Numbered from the stretch's first letter, positions 7,478 to 16,806 are shown. The stretch is 64,000 nucleotides of DNA from UBA5189 sp035631615 (GCA_035631615.1 DASQIK010000066.1:1-64000); one strand, 5' to 3'. Notes: generated from the sequence alone by a model not told the origin. A program made the numbers and translations.

Positions 7478-8472
7478 TGCGCCAGCTCACCCACCAGGCT
7501 CCGGCGGTCCCGGGGCTCCGGCTCCGCCCGTTCGCGGGCGAGCCGGACCTGGCCGACATCGCTCGCATCGGGAATGCGGAGGCCGAGGCGGATCAGATTC
7601 TGCGCCGAGTGACGGTGGAGGAGCTGGCGGTGCACTACGGACACCCCAACGCGCACTTCGACGCCGCGCGAGACATCACGATCGCGGAGGTGGACGGACG
7701 TCCGGTCGCCTACGGCGAGCGCGAATGGATCGACACCACGGACGGCCTCCGCGAGTACCGGATGGACGGTGCGGTCGATCCCGAGCTCCGGGGCCGCGGC
7801 ATCGGCGCCACCCTCCTGGCGGACAACGCGCGACGGCAGCGTGAGCTCGCCGCGACACATGACTCGCCGCTCCTGCGCGTCTTCGGCTCGTGGAGTGCGG
7901 ACACGCAGCAGCGTGACGCTCGGCTGCTCACGGCGGCCGGCTTCGAACCAGCGCGCTGGTTCTTCGACATGACCCGGCCCGATCTCGACGACGTCCCGGA
8001 CGTGCGCCTGCCCGAGGGACTGGAGCTGCGACCGGTCACGCGCGACACGGCGCTCGAGGTCTGGCGTGCGGACGTCGAGGCGTTCCGAGACCACTGGGGC
8101 GGCTTCGATGGGTCCGACGATCGCCTCGACGAGTGGCTTGCGCGGCCGACGACGGACCTGTCGATGTGGGTCATCGCATACGACGGCGACGAGGTCGCCG
8201 GCGGCGTCCTCAACACGATCGACATGGACGAGAACGCCGCCCTCGGCATCCGTCGCGGGTGGCTGAGCAGCGTCTTCACGCGGCGCCGGTGGCGGCGTCG
8301 CGGCGTCGCAAAGGCGCTGATCGCGCGGTCGCTCGCGCTCCATCGGGAGCGCGGCATGACAAGTGCGAGCCTGGGCGTCGATGCGGATAACCCCAGCGGC
8401 GCGCTCGGGCTGTACGAGGGCGCCGGGTTCCAGGTCGACTACCGGTCGACTGCCTGGCGGAAGCCGTTCTAG
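7477..8472 (+). CDS. Tandem GNAT-domain N-acetyltransferase
   Basis: 331 residues made of two GNAT folds. The first domain carries a degenerate acetyl-CoA loop (DPELRGRGIGATLL, about 98-111), the second a canonical one (RRRWRRRGVAKALI, about 268-281) and the C-terminal GALGLYEGAGF strand. The duplicated arrangement resembles mycothiol-synthase-like proteins, but the thiol substrate residues cannot be judged. It is translationally coupled to the exporter permease (TGATG) and followed immediately by rsgA. Closely related to the 9887-10864 protein; both end in RKPF. Confidence 0.85.
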   Translation: MRQLTHQAPAVPGLRLRPFAGEPDLADIARIGNAEAEADQILRRVTVEELAVHYGHPNAHFDAARDITIAEVDGRPVAYGEREWIDTTDGLREYRMDGAVDPELRGRGIGATLLADNARRQRELAATHDSPLLRVFGSWSADTQQRDARLLTAAGFEPARWFFDMTRPDLDDVPDVRLPEGLELRPVTRDTALEVWRADVEAFRDHWGGFDGSDDRLDEWLARPTTDLSMWVIAYDGDEVAGGVLNTIDMDENAALGIRRGWLSSVFTRRRWRRRGVAKALIARSLALHRERGMTSASLGVDADNPSGALGLYEGAGFQVDYRSTAWRKPF

Positions 8473-8500
8473 GGTGGACGCGAGCGACGCGCTCCAGGGC

Positions 8501-9583
8501 ATGGACGTCCTTGCTGGCCTCGGCTGGAACGACCGCCACGCGACGCTGTTCGCCTCGGAGGCGCCCGGGCTCGTCCCGGGTCGCGTCCTGTCGGAGGAGC
8601 GCGGCCAGTACCTGGTCGCGTCCGTGAGCGGCGTGGGTCCGGCCAGCGCATCCGGCCGGCTGCGGCACGACACGGAGCTCGACCCAGGCGCCGCGTGGCC
8701 AACTGTCGGCGACTGGGTCGCGCTCGAGCCGGGAACCGGCACCGAACACCGGCTCATCCAGCGCGTCCTGACCCGCCGGACGGCGGTGGTCCGGCGGTCA
8801 CCGGGCGACCGGAAGCTGCGCTCGCAGGTCCTCGCGGCGAACGTCGACGTCGTGTTCGTCGTCACGTCGGTCAACCAGGAGTTCAACGTCCGGCGCCTCG
8901 AGCGCTACGTCACGGTCGCGTGGGAGTCCGGCGCGACGCCGATCATCCTCCTCTCGAAATCCGACCTCGCAGACGACCTCGATGGCTTCCGGATCGCCGC
9001 GGAAGCGGCCGCACCGGCGGTCGAGATCATCGCGGTCTCCGCGGTGACCCACCTCGGCATCGAGGACGTGCGCGCGCATCTCGGCGCCGGGCGCACCGTG
9101 GTGTTCACCGGCTCGTCCGGCGTCGGGAAGTCGAGCATCGTCAACGCCCTCGCCGGCGAGCCGCTGCTCGACACCGGCGGCATCCGGCTCGACGACGCCC
9201 GCGGTCGCCACACGACGACCCGCCGGCAGCTCGTCCGGCTGGTCGACGGGCTGCTCATCGACACGCCCGGATTACGCGAGCTCGGCGTCATGGACGGCGA
9301 TGGCCTCGCGACAGCCTTCGACGACGTCGACCGGCTCGTGACCGAGTGCCGGTTCTCCGACTGCCAGCACCGGTCCGAGCCTGGCTGCGCCGTGCGAGCC
9401 GCGCTCGGGTCCGGTGCGCTCGATCGCGGCCGGTTCGATGCCTACCAGAAGCTGCAGCGGGAGGCCAATCGTGCCGCGCTCGCAACCGACGCCCTCGGGC
9501 GGCGGGCGGAGCGGAGGAAGTGGGCGATCATCACGCGTGAGGTCGAGCAGCACGCGCGCATGAAATACGGAACCGACCGATGA
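8501..9583 (+). CDS. rsgA: Small ribosomal subunit biogenesis GTPase RsgA
   Basis: 360 residues with the circularly permuted GTPase order typical of RsgA/YjeQ: OB-fold N-terminus, SKSD (G4), SAV (G5), P-loop GSSGVGKSS (G1), then DTPG (G3). A C-terminal cysteine/histidine zinc finger reads ECRFSDCQHRSEPGC. It checks late 30S subunit maturation. The ATG at 8501 gives the usual N-terminus (GWND near residue 9); a GTG at 8474, just after the preceding stop, is also in frame. A 4-nt overlap couples it to the next gene. Confidence 0.95.
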   Translation: MDVLAGLGWNDRHATLFASEAPGLVPGRVLSEERGQYLVASVSGVGPASASGRLRHDTELDPGAAWPTVGDWVALEPGTGTEHRLIQRVLTRRTAVVRRSPGDRKLRSQVLAANVDVVFVVTSVNQEFNVRRLERYVTVAWESGATPIILLSKSDLADDLDGFRIAAEAAAPAVEIIAVSAVTHLGIEDVRAHLGAGRTVVFTGSSGVGKSSIVNALAGEPLLDTGGIRLDDARGRHTTTRRQLVRLVDGLLIDTPGLRELGVMDGDGLATAFDDVDRLVTECRFSDCQHRSEPGCAVRAALGSGALDRGRFDAYQKLQREANRAALATDALGRRAERRKWAIITREVEQHARMKYGTDR

Positions 9584-9894
9584 GTGACGGGGCGCTGCGC
9601 GCGTTCGATCCCGAGCGCGATTTCCCGGCCGTCGTCGCGCTCATCGGCGACGCGAACGAGCGCGCCGGCGCGGACTGGTTTCCGACGGTCGCCGGGCTCA
9701 CCGTCGACTGGTCCCGGGCCCGAACGTTCGATCCGCTCCGCGACGTCGTCGTGGCCGAGCACGACGGCCGGATGATCGGTGCCGCGCGCGTCGCCTGGCG
9801 CGAGCGCGAGGGCATGGTCGTCCATCGCGTCGACGTGTGGGTCCACCCGGTCTTCCTTCGCAAGCCGTTCGAGGAGGTCGGCGCCGATGCCTGA
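9580..9894 (+). pseudogene. Truncated GNAT protein (internal-deletion paralogue)
   Basis: 104 residues that align by eye with only the first 90 or so residues of the tandem-GNAT protein that follows (LRAFDPERDFPAVVALI versus LDVRPFDRARDFPAVAELI; later HRVDVWVHP versus HDIEIWVDP). Straight after that block comes LRKPF, the same residues that end both full-length neighbours, and then seven extra residues. This looks like an internal deletion of a third copy that joined the first half-domain to the extreme C-terminus. It lacks an acetyl-CoA loop and is unlikely to be active. It still has the 4-nt overlap with rsgA and an 8-nt overlap with the next gene. Confidence 0.6.
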
Positions 9895-10864
9895 GCTGAC
9901 CGCGCTGGACGTGCGCCCGTTCGATCGGGCCCGCGACTTCCCGGCCGTGGCCGAGCTGATCAACACGGTCAACGCGCACGACGACTTCAACTGGCGCCCA
10001 GGTGCGGATGAGCTGGCCCGCGAGTGGGCGCTCGCCGAGACGTCCGATGCCGAGCGCGATGCGATCCTCGTCGAGGCCCGCAACCGGCTCGCCGCGGCCG
10101 GCGCCGTGAGCTGGGTGGAGCGCGATGGCAAGATCATCCACGACATCGAGATCTGGGTGGACCCCAGGGAGCGCCGCCGCGGCCTCGGGCGGCAGATCCT
10201 CGCCTGGCTCGAGGATCGAGCGCACGCATCGGTCGCGGCAGGGACCGGCGGTGACCCGAGCCTGCCGCACGTCCTTGGCGGCGGCTACATCACGGCAAAT
10301 GTCGCGGCAGCGGCATTCGCCGCGCGGGCGGGCTATCCGATCATCCGGTACGGCTTCCAGATGCGACGGCCGCTCGACCGGGAGATCCCTGAGCTGCCGA
10401 TGCCGGAGGGCCTGGAGGTCCGGCCGGTCCTGCCGGAGCACCACCGGGCGATCTGGGACGCTGACGTGGAGGCGTTCCTCGATCACTGGGAGGCGCGAGT
10501 CCGCACCGAGCAGGATTACGTGCGCACGTTCACCGACCCGCACATCGATGTTCGGCTGTGGCAGGTTGCCTGGGCCGGCGACGAGGTCGCCGGAATCGTC
10601 ATGAACAACATCTACCCGGACGAGAACGAGAAGATCGGGCTGCGGATGGGCTGGCTCGATCACGTCTCCGTGCGCCGGCCGTGGCGTGGCCGCGGCCTGG
10701 CCAGCGCCCTCATCGTCCGGTCGCTCCGGGTCCATCGCGATCGCGGGATGGAGGTCGCCGCCCTGGGCGTGGATGCCGAGAACCCGACAGGCGCGCTCCA
10801 CCTGTACGAGAAGTTCGGGTTCCGACCCCGCTACACCTGGGCGATCGTCCGCAAACCCTTCTGA
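9887..10864 (+). CDS. Tandem GNAT-domain N-acetyltransferase
   Basis: 325 residues with two GNAT domains. The acetyl-CoA loops are RERRRGLGRQIL (about 93-104) and RRPWRGRGLASALI (about 264-277); a C-terminal GALHLYEKFGF strand and the ending RKPF follow. Sequence and layout are the same as the 7477-8472 protein, so these are duplicated paralogues flanking rsgA. Start ATG 9887 overlaps the end of the truncated copy by 8 nt. Substrate unknown. Confidence 0.85.
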   Translation: MPELTALDVRPFDRARDFPAVAELINTVNAHDDFNWRPGADELAREWALAETSDAERDAILVEARNRLAAAGAVSWVERDGKIIHDIEIWVDPRERRRGLGRQILAWLEDRAHASVAAGTGGDPSLPHVLGGGYITANVAAAAFAARAGYPIIRYGFQMRRPLDREIPELPMPEGLEVRPVLPEHHRAIWDADVEAFLDHWEARVRTEQDYVRTFTDPHIDVRLWQVAWAGDEVAGIVMNNIYPDENEKIGLRMGWLDHVSVRRPWRGRGLASALIVRSLRVHRDRGMEVAALGVDAENPTGALHLYEKFGFRPRYTWAIVRKPF

Positions 10865-10881
10865 CGCCCGGGCGGGCCGGC

Positions 10882-11520
10882 TCAGCTCGGCAGGCGGCCC
10901 TCCCGCGCAACCCACTCGAGCCACGGCTGCTCGCGCCCGATCGTCGTCGATGGGCCGTGGCCGGGCAGGACGGTCAGGGTCGGGTCAAGGCCACGGAGCC
11001 GGTCGAGCGAGCCGAGCATCGCCTCGGCCGAACCGCCGGGCAGGTCCACCCGCCCGAAGGAGCCGGCGAACAGCGTGTCGCCGCTGTACAGCCGACCGGC
11101 CTCGCGGTCGAGCAGGCAGATCGAGCCTTCGGTGTGGCCGGGTGTATGCAGGACCTCGAGCCGGATCGTGCCGAAGCGGACCTCGTCGCCCTCCTGGAGG
11201 TCGACGGCGGGCACGCATGGCGGAATCTCGAAGGGCGCCCACATCGGGATCGGGTTCGTCAGTCGGTGCGCGTCGAGTGGGTGGACGGCGATCTGCGCGC
11301 CGGTGTGCTCGGCGACCCGCGCGTTGTCGCCCATGTGATCCCAATGCCCGTGGGTGGTCACGATGAGCTTCAGGGTCCAGCCCCGGGCGTCCAGCTCGCC
11401 CCGGACCCAGTCCAGGGACGGGATCGCCGTGTCGATCGCGATCGCCTCCCGAGTCCGCTCGTCGGCGATGACGTGGAGGTTCGTCGAGAGCACCCCGACG
11501 ACCTTGTGCAGCGCCTCCAC
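10882..11520 (-). CDS. MBL-fold metallo-hydrolase (glyoxalase II-like)
   Basis: 212 residues with the metallo-beta-lactamase HxHxDH motif (THGHWDHMGD), a further HTPGHTEGS histidine, the bridging Asp in YSGDTLFAGSFGR, and the last GHGP histidine. These place it among small hydroxyacylglutathione-hydrolase/YcbL-like enzymes that hydrolyse thioesters. Start GTG at 11520 is chosen by domain start (VEALHKVVG); the longer open frame upstream overlaps coxG. It is the last gene of the leftward molybdenum-hydroxylase operon, 38 bp after coxG, which may be chance. Confidence 0.85.
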   Translation of the reverse strand: MEALHKVVGVLSTNLHVIADERTREAIAIDTAIPSLDWVRGELDARGWTLKLIVTTHGHWDHMGDNARVAEHTGAQIAVHPLDAHRLTNPIPMWAPFEIPPCVPAVDLQEGDEVRFGTIRLEVLHTPGHTEGSICLLDREAGRLYSGDTLFAGSFGRVDLPGGSAEAMLGSLDRLRGLDPTLTVLPGHGPSTTIGREQPWLEWVAREGRLPS

Positions 11521-11558
11521 GCGATGCCGGCTTGCCCTGGCGCGCCTTGCCGCGTCGG

Positions 11559-12005
11559 TCAGGCGGCCGGCGCGAGGCGGGCGCGGACGCAGTCGAATGT
11601 CTCGTCGATGAGCTTCGCCGCGGTCCCCTCGATCATCCGCGAGCCGATGCCGGCGAGCGACCCGAAGATCTCGACCGTCGCGGTGTAGTCCATCGTCGTC
11701 GGGCCCGGGGGCGGGCCACTGAGGTGCATCTGGCCCGTGCCCTCGACCTGGGTGCCGGGCGCGGCGCCGGAGGCGCGGATGACCGCCCGGTCCGGCGGTG
11801 CGACCTCGACCAGCTCCAGCTCGATCGTGAACCCGAGCGTCATGAACCCGACGCCGATCTTCGCCCGGACGCTGGCGTGGGTCGGGTCCTGCCGCTCGAT
11901 CGACTGGACACCCGGCCCGCATGTCGCCAGCTGCTCGAAGTCGAGGAGCAGGTCCCAGACGGCGGCGCGCGGCGCCTCGATCACGACGGAGCCGGTGAAG
12001 TCCAC
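11559..12005 (-). CDS. coxG: CoxG-like SRPBCC protein
   Basis: 148 residues of the START/SRPBCC fold in its CoxG (carbon monoxide dehydrogenase subunit G) subfamily: GSVVIEAPRAAVWDLLLDFEQLATCGPG is the characteristic N-terminus. CoxG proteins help membrane attachment or assembly of molybdenum hydroxylases. GTG start. It lies between the nucleotidyltransferase fusion and the MBL gene in the cox-type operon, which supports the assignment. Confidence 0.85.
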   Translation of the reverse strand: MDFTGSVVIEAPRAAVWDLLLDFEQLATCGPGVQSIERQDPTHASVRAKIGVGFMTLGFTIELELVEVAPPDRAVIRASGAAPGTQVEGTGQMHLSGPPPGPTTMDYTATVEIFGSLAGIGSRMIEGTAAKLIDETFDCVRARLAPAA

Positions 12006-12033
12006 GGGTCGAGTCTAGAGACGGGCCGGGATG

Positions 12034-13464
12034 TCAGCGCGGCCCGGCGGCCGGCGACCAGCGGACGATGCCGACCCGCGTTACATCTCCGTCACCGACC
12101 GTCATCGTGCCCTCGGCGTCCGTCGTGGCCGTCGCGTCCAGCAGGCCCTCGAGCCGGCGGTCGAGGGCGCTCCCCGGCACGACCCAGGTTTGCCGGCGCA
12201 GGGACGTGAGCAGGTCGTCACGACTCCACGGCCGGGCCCGGCGCTCGAGCAGCTCCAGCGCCGGGGGCGCGCCGCGGGCCTCGAGGAGGTCCAGGAAGTC
12301 GGGCAGCGCCGGAAGCGGGATTCGCCGCTCCCCGTGGATCGCCTCGAAGAACGGCGCCGCCGCGCTCGCCGGCGGCTGCTCCTGCATCACCGCGACGCAG
12401 GCGCGACGCGCAGCGGCCTCGAGTGCGTCCACGAACGGACCGATCGCCTCGGTGTCGTGGCCGACGTTCGCGATCAGGGCGACATCGGCGCAGGGAAGAG
12501 GGGCGAGGGTCGCGGCGATCTCCGGCCAGCGGCCGTGGACCACGCGCACGTTGCGGAAGCCGTGCGCTTCGATGCCATCGTGGAGCGCTGCCGCCATCCC
12601 CGCCGACGGATCGACGGCGACGACCTCCCGCACGTGCAGCGCGAGCGGGAACGCGTACCGCCCTGCACCGGCGCCGACGTCGAGCCAGGTCTCCGCGGGC
12701 TCTGCCATCGCGAGCAGCGCGTCGAGGACGTCGTCACCACGCCGGCGAGGGTCGTCACGGAACAGGCCGGCGACCGGTGCGTAGTGGTCGTCGTCCTCGC
12801 TGGTCTCGCGCAGCCGCTCGACCTGCTCCCGGTTGCGCCGGACGCGATCGGCCCAGTCCGCCTCGATGGCGGCGACCAGATCCGCTCGCCGGTCGATGTC
12901 GGGGTTGTCGCCCTCGAGGTCGAGCCAGCGAGCGACATCCGGACGGGCGTCGAGCAGCGGTCCCAGGCCGCGGTCGCCTTCGGTCCGCCGGATCAGCTCG
13001 TCGGCGATCGCGCCCGTCTCGATCCGAACGGGGTTGCGCGCGTTTGCTTCCGGGAAGCGCGCCGCGACGATCGGCCGGACGGGGTCCAGGGGCGCGGCCA
13101 CGACGGCGCGAATCGCCGCTTCCGTGAGGCGCGGCTGGTCGCCGAGCACCACCAGGACCCTCCCCGGCGGCGGATCCTCGGCGAGCGCCGCCGCCCAGCC
13201 GAGCTGGAGCGAGCTCGACAGTCCACGCGCCGGGTCGGGATTGACGACGCGCTGCGCGCGCCGCCAATCGATCGAGCCTTCGACCGCGGAGCCCGGCGCC
13301 AGCACGACGATCGGGTCATCGAGCGCGGCTCGCGCAAGCGTATCCAGGACGTGCTGGAGGATCGGTCTCCCGGCGAGGCGCGCCTCGAGCTTTCGGCCGC
13401 CGAACCGGCTGCCCGCCCCTGCCGCGAGGACGATCGCGCGGGTCCGGTTCGCGCCGTCGACCAT
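12034..13464 (-). CDS. MocA-type nucleotidyltransferase fused to a SAM methyltransferase
   Basis: 476 residues. The N-terminal half (1-185) is a MobA/MocA-like nucleotidyltransferase: LAAGAGSRFGGRKLEA (about 13-28), the VLGDQP metal-binding motif and RNPVRIE. Such enzymes attach CMP or GMP to molybdopterin. After a linker (about 200-225) a class I SAM-dependent methyltransferase follows: WLDVGAGAGRYAFPLA (motif I, about 254-269), VVAVDPS (motif II) and VALIANVGHD. The two activities are normally on separate proteins. It sits between XdhC and coxG, so cofactor maturation is the likely role of the first domain; the target of the methyltransferase is unknown. Confidence 0.8.
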   Translation of the reverse strand: MVDGANRTRAIVLAAGAGSRFGGRKLEARLAGRPILQHVLDTLARAALDDPIVVLAPGSAVEGSIDWRRAQRVVNPDPARGLSSSLQLGWAAALAEDPPPGRVLVVLGDQPRLTEAAIRAVVAAPLDPVRPIVAARFPEANARNPVRIETGAIADELIRRTEGDRGLGPLLDARPDVARWLDLEGDNPDIDRRADLVAAIEADWADRVRRNREQVERLRETSEDDDHYAPVAGLFRDDPRRRGDDVLDALLAMAEPAETWLDVGAGAGRYAFPLALHVREVVAVDPSAGMAAALHDGIEAHGFRNVRVVHGRWPEIAATLAPLPCADVALIANVGHDTEAIGPFVDALEAAARRACVAVMQEQPPASAAAPFFEAIHGERRIPLPALPDFLDLLEARGAPPALELLERRARPWSRDDLLTSLRRQTWVVPGSALDRRLEGLLDATATTDAEGTMTVGDGDVTRVGIVRWSPAAGPR

Positions 13465-13476
13465 GGGCGAGCTGCG

Positions 13477-14514
13477 TCAGCGGCGCGCGGCCGAGCCGCC
13501 GGCGCGCGCTGCCACGATCTCGGCCAAGATCGCGAGGGCGGTCTCGGCAGGCTCGCGACCGCCGAGGTCGAGCCCGATCGGGCCGTGCAGCTCCGCGAGC
13601 TGCGCCTCCGTCAGGCCCATCTCGACGAGCCGCCGACGCCGGTCGGCCTGGGTCTTCCGTGACCCGATCGCCCCGACGTAACGTGCGCCGCGTCGGAACG
13701 CCGCGACGATTGCCGGCTCGTCGAACTTGGGATCGTGCGACAGGATCGCGACGGCGTCGTTCGGTCCCAGCTCGATCGCGTCGAACGCCTCGTCCGGCCA
13801 GTCCGTGCGCAGCTGCTCGACGTCCGGGAACCGCTCGCGCGTGGCGAACGCGGTCCTCGCGTCGACGACGACCCGCTCGTAGCCGAGCGCCCCCGCGAGG
13901 CCGACGAGCGACCGGGCGATCTCCGTCGCGCCAACCACGACGAGTCGCGGCCGGACCGGGAACGCCTCGATGAACACCTCGCGGTCACCCAGATGGGCGG
14001 TCATGGATCGCCCCGCGGCAAGGGTCTCGGTCCTGAGCTCGTCGAGCGGTCGGACCTCGTCGGCGCCGTTCGCTCGCTCCCGCTGCGACACTCCGGCCGA
14101 GACGTCCAGGGGCTCGATCGGCGGCAGCTCGGTCACCACGGTCGTCCCGATCCCGGGCAGGGCGTCGGTCGACTGGGCCCGTGCCGCCTCGACGACCGCC
14201 GCGGGCACGTCGGGCTGGACCAGCACCTCGATCGTGCCGCCGCATGCGAGCCCGACCAACCACGCCTGATCGTCGGAGATCCCGAACCGAATCACGCTTG
14301 CGTGGCCGGTCCGCCGCGCCTCCGCCACGGCTTCCGCTGCGGCGCCCTCGACGCACCCGCCGCTCACGGAGCCGACCATGCGGCCGTCATCCGCGACGAG
14401 CAGCGACGAGCCGGCCTGGCGGGGTGCCGACCCGTAGCTGCGAATCACCACGGCCCTGCCGACCTCGTGGCCCTCGGCCCGCCACGCGTCATAGGTCTCG
14501 AGCAGCTCTCGCAT
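13477..14514 (-). CDS. XdhC/CoxF family molybdenum cofactor maturation protein
   Basis: 345 residues. The N-terminal XdhC/CoxI domain has GSAPRQAGSSLLV and GSVSGGCVEGA with the family cysteine. The C-terminal Rossmann domain contains VVGATEIARSLVGLAGALGY, LSHDPKFDEPAI and YVGAIGSRKT. These proteins bind the molybdenum cofactor and help sulfurate or insert it into xanthine dehydrogenase/CO dehydrogenase-type enzymes. The ATG at 14514 lies 7 bp after coxE. It supports the view that the operon serves a molybdenum hydroxylase. Confidence 0.9.
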   Translation of the reverse strand: MRELLETYDAWRAEGHEVGRAVVIRSYGSAPRQAGSSLLVADDGRMVGSVSGGCVEGAAAEAVAEARRTGHASVIRFGISDDQAWLVGLACGGTIEVLVQPDVPAAVVEAARAQSTDALPGIGTTVVTELPPIEPLDVSAGVSQRERANGADEVRPLDELRTETLAAGRSMTAHLGDREVFIEAFPVRPRLVVVGATEIARSLVGLAGALGYERVVVDARTAFATRERFPDVEQLRTDWPDEAFDAIELGPNDAVAILSHDPKFDEPAIVAAFRRGARYVGAIGSRKTQADRRRRLVEMGLTEAQLAELHGPIGLDLGGREPAETALAILAEIVAARAGGSAARR

Positions 14515-14521
14515 CGATCGC

Positions 14522-15886
14522 TCAGGCGATCCGCTTCGGGGCGGTGGGGTCGTCCGGCGTCGTCGGCAGGAAGGCCGGCACGACCGCGACGAGCTCCTCC
14601 GGCGGCACCGGCGGCACGTGCGCCGCGGCTTCGCTGCCCCGCCTGACGTCGGCGGCGCGGGCGCCGGCGAGGACCTCGCCGAGCCGCTCCAGGCTCGCGA
14701 CCGTCCCGGCGGCAAGGAAGTCGTCGATATACGGGAAGGCGGCACGCATGCCGGCGGCGAGCGGCTGGTAGCCGGCGGTGCCCGCGAGCGGGTTCAGCCA
14801 CACGAGCCGGTGGCAGTTGCGCCGGAGGCGCGCGGCCTCCACGGCGACCAGCGCCGGATCGCCGCGATCCCATCCGTCGGAGACCACGATCACGACGCCG
14901 CTCGAGCGCAGGGTCCGGCGCGCCCACTTGGTGTTGAACTCGTGGAACGACTCGCCGATGCGGGTCCCGCCGGCCCAGTCCGTCACGGAGTCGGCCACCC
15001 GGGCGAGCGCGCGGTCACGGTCCCGGTCGCGGAGCAGGCGGGTGACGCGCGTCAGCCGCGTCCCGAACACGAACGACTCGGTATGCACGGTCGATTGCGC
15101 GGCGAGCGCCTGCACGAAGCGCAGCAGGAGGCGGGAGTGCCGCTCCATCGACCCCGAGATGTCGCAGATCACGACGAGGGGCCGCGGCCGCTTGACCGGC
15201 CGGCGCCAGACCCAGCGCAGGATCTCGCCGCCGGTCCCGAGGTTGCTCCGGAACATCGCCCGCGGTGCGATCCGGCGGCCGTGGGGATGCAGCTCGTACC
15301 GGCGCGTGCGCCGCCGCTCCAGCTTCGGCACCAGGAGATCGACGAGGCGCTCGGCGTCGCGCAGCTCCGCCGGCGTCATCCGATCGAACTCGCGGTGGCG
15401 GAGCGCCTCCATCTTGCTGTACGCGTCCGGAGAGATCGACAGCGCGTCCGGATCGCCTTCCTCCGCGGACTCGTCGTGATCGCCGGGCAGCGGCATCCCG
15501 CTCCGATCCTCGCCCGCCTCGATCCGCTCGTCGCCCGCGAGCGGCGGCTCCTGGCCCGGCTCGCCCTGGTCGTCCGGGATCAGCTCCTGCCAAGGATCCT
15601 CGAGCAGCGCCTCGGCACCGAGGTCGAGGCGGCCGCGCCAGTACGCATCGAACGTGGCGTGATACGGCGGCAGGTCGTCCTTGCGTCGAACGAAGACCGC
15701 CTCGCCGGCGGCGCGCACCTGCTCGCGGTCGCCGATGTCGACGATCTCGAGCGATCGGGCGAAGTCGATCGCCGCCGCCAGGTCGACCCCGAGCCCGGAC
15801 CGTCGGAGCGCCCGCCCGAACCCGACCGCGCGCCCGAACAGCTTGCGCCCGTCGAGCTGCCGCGTCGGACCGACGGCCTCGCTCAT
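14522..15886 (-). CDS. coxE: CoxE-like VWA-domain protein
   Basis: 454 residues with a C-terminal von Willebrand A domain whose MIDAS motif is DISGSMERHS (about 244-253) followed by the downstream Thr/Asp positions. The N-terminal 200 residues are typical of CoxE, including the acidic middle segment. CoxE works with the AAA+ ATPase CoxD to assemble the copper/sulfur-modified active site of CO dehydrogenase in Oligotropha; here the partner is the gene immediately upstream. The spacing to coxD is 11 bp. Confidence 0.88.
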   Translation of the reverse strand: MSEAVGPTRQLDGRKLFGRAVGFGRALRRSGLGVDLAAAIDFARSLEIVDIGDREQVRAAGEAVFVRRKDDLPPYHATFDAYWRGRLDLGAEALLEDPWQELIPDDQGEPGQEPPLAGDERIEAGEDRSGMPLPGDHDESAEEGDPDALSISPDAYSKMEALRHREFDRMTPAELRDAERLVDLLVPKLERRRTRRYELHPHGRRIAPRAMFRSNLGTGGEILRWVWRRPVKRPRPLVVICDISGSMERHSRLLLRFVQALAAQSTVHTESFVFGTRLTRVTRLLRDRDRDRALARVADSVTDWAGGTRIGESFHEFNTKWARRTLRSSGVVIVVSDGWDRGDPALVAVEAARLRRNCHRLVWLNPLAGTAGYQPLAAGMRAAFPYIDDFLAAGTVASLERLGEVLAGARAADVRRGSEAAAHVPPVPPEELVAVVPAFLPTTPDDPTAPKRIA

Positions 15887-15897
15887 GCTCGGCGTGC

Positions 15898-16806
15898 CTA
15901 GCGGCTCGCCGGCGTCTCCGCCAGCAGCTCGCGCACTCGCGCGCCCCGGACGTGGCGGATGTCCTCTTCATATTTGAGGACGACGCCGAGCGTCTCGTCG
16001 ACGACCTGTGGGGTCAGCTCTGTCGCGCCGAGCGAGAGCAGGGCCGCGGCCCAGTCGAGCGTCTCGGCGATGCCGGGGACCTTGGTCAGGTCGACCGCGC
16101 GCAGCCGGTGCACGAACTCGACCACTCGGCGAGCCAGGTTCTCGGGTGCCGTCGGCACGCGAGCCAGCACGATCTCGTATTCCTTCTCCCGGGTCGGATA
16201 GTCGATCCAGTGGTACAGGCAGCGGCGCTTGAGGGCGTCGTGGACCTCGCGTGTCCGGTTCGAGGTCAGGATCACGCGCGGCGGCCTCTCGGCCCTGATC
16301 GTGCCGATCTCGGGCACCGTCACCTGGAAGTCGGACAGGATCTCGAGCAGGTACGCCTCGAACTCCTCGTCGGCCCGGTCGATCTCGTCGATGAGGAGGA
16401 CCGGCGGGGTACCGTCGGTCGACTCGAGGGCCTGGAGGAGCGGGCGCTTGATCAGGAACTCCGGCCCGAAGATGTCGTGGGCCGTCGCCTGCTCGGCCGC
16501 GCCGCGCGCCTCGAGGAGCCGGATCTCGAGCATCTGGCGCGGGTAGTTCCACTCGTAGACCGCGGTGTTGACGTCGAGGCCCTCGTAGCACTGGAGCCGG
16601 ATGAGCCGCGCACCCAGGCTCGAGGCGAGGACCTTCGCGAGCTCCGTCTTGCCGACGCCCGCCTCGCCCTCGAGCAGCAGCGGCCGCCCGAGCTGGAGCG
16701 CGAGGAACACCGCCGTCGCGAGCGATCCGTCGGTGATGTAGCCGCGTTCGCGAAACGCGGCCTGCACGCCGGTGGCTGTCGAGAGATCGCCGGGTGGAGT
16801 CGTCAT
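15898..16806 (-). CDS. coxD: CoxD-like MoxR AAA+ ATPase
   Basis: 302 residues of the MoxR family: Walker A GEAGVGKTELA (about 44-54), Walker B VLLIDEIDRADEEF, sensor 1 VILTSNRTREV and the Arg-rich ALKRRCLYHWI segment. CoxD is the chaperone-like ATPase needed for metal-site maturation. ATG 16806 is the natural start (MTTPPGDLS). It is followed 11 bp later by its VWA partner coxE. Confidence 0.88.
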   Translation of the reverse strand: MTTPPGDLSTATGVQAAFRERGYITDGSLATAVFLALQLGRPLLLEGEAGVGKTELAKVLASSLGARLIRLQCYEGLDVNTAVYEWNYPRQMLEIRLLEARGAAEQATAHDIFGPEFLIKRPLLQALESTDGTPPVLLIDEIDRADEEFEAYLLEILSDFQVTVPEIGTIRAERPPRVILTSNRTREVHDALKRRCLYHWIDYPTREKEYEIVLARVPTAPENLARRVVEFVHRLRAVDLTKVPGIAETLDWAAALLSLGATELTPQVVDETLGVVLKYEEDIRHVRGARVRELLAETPASR

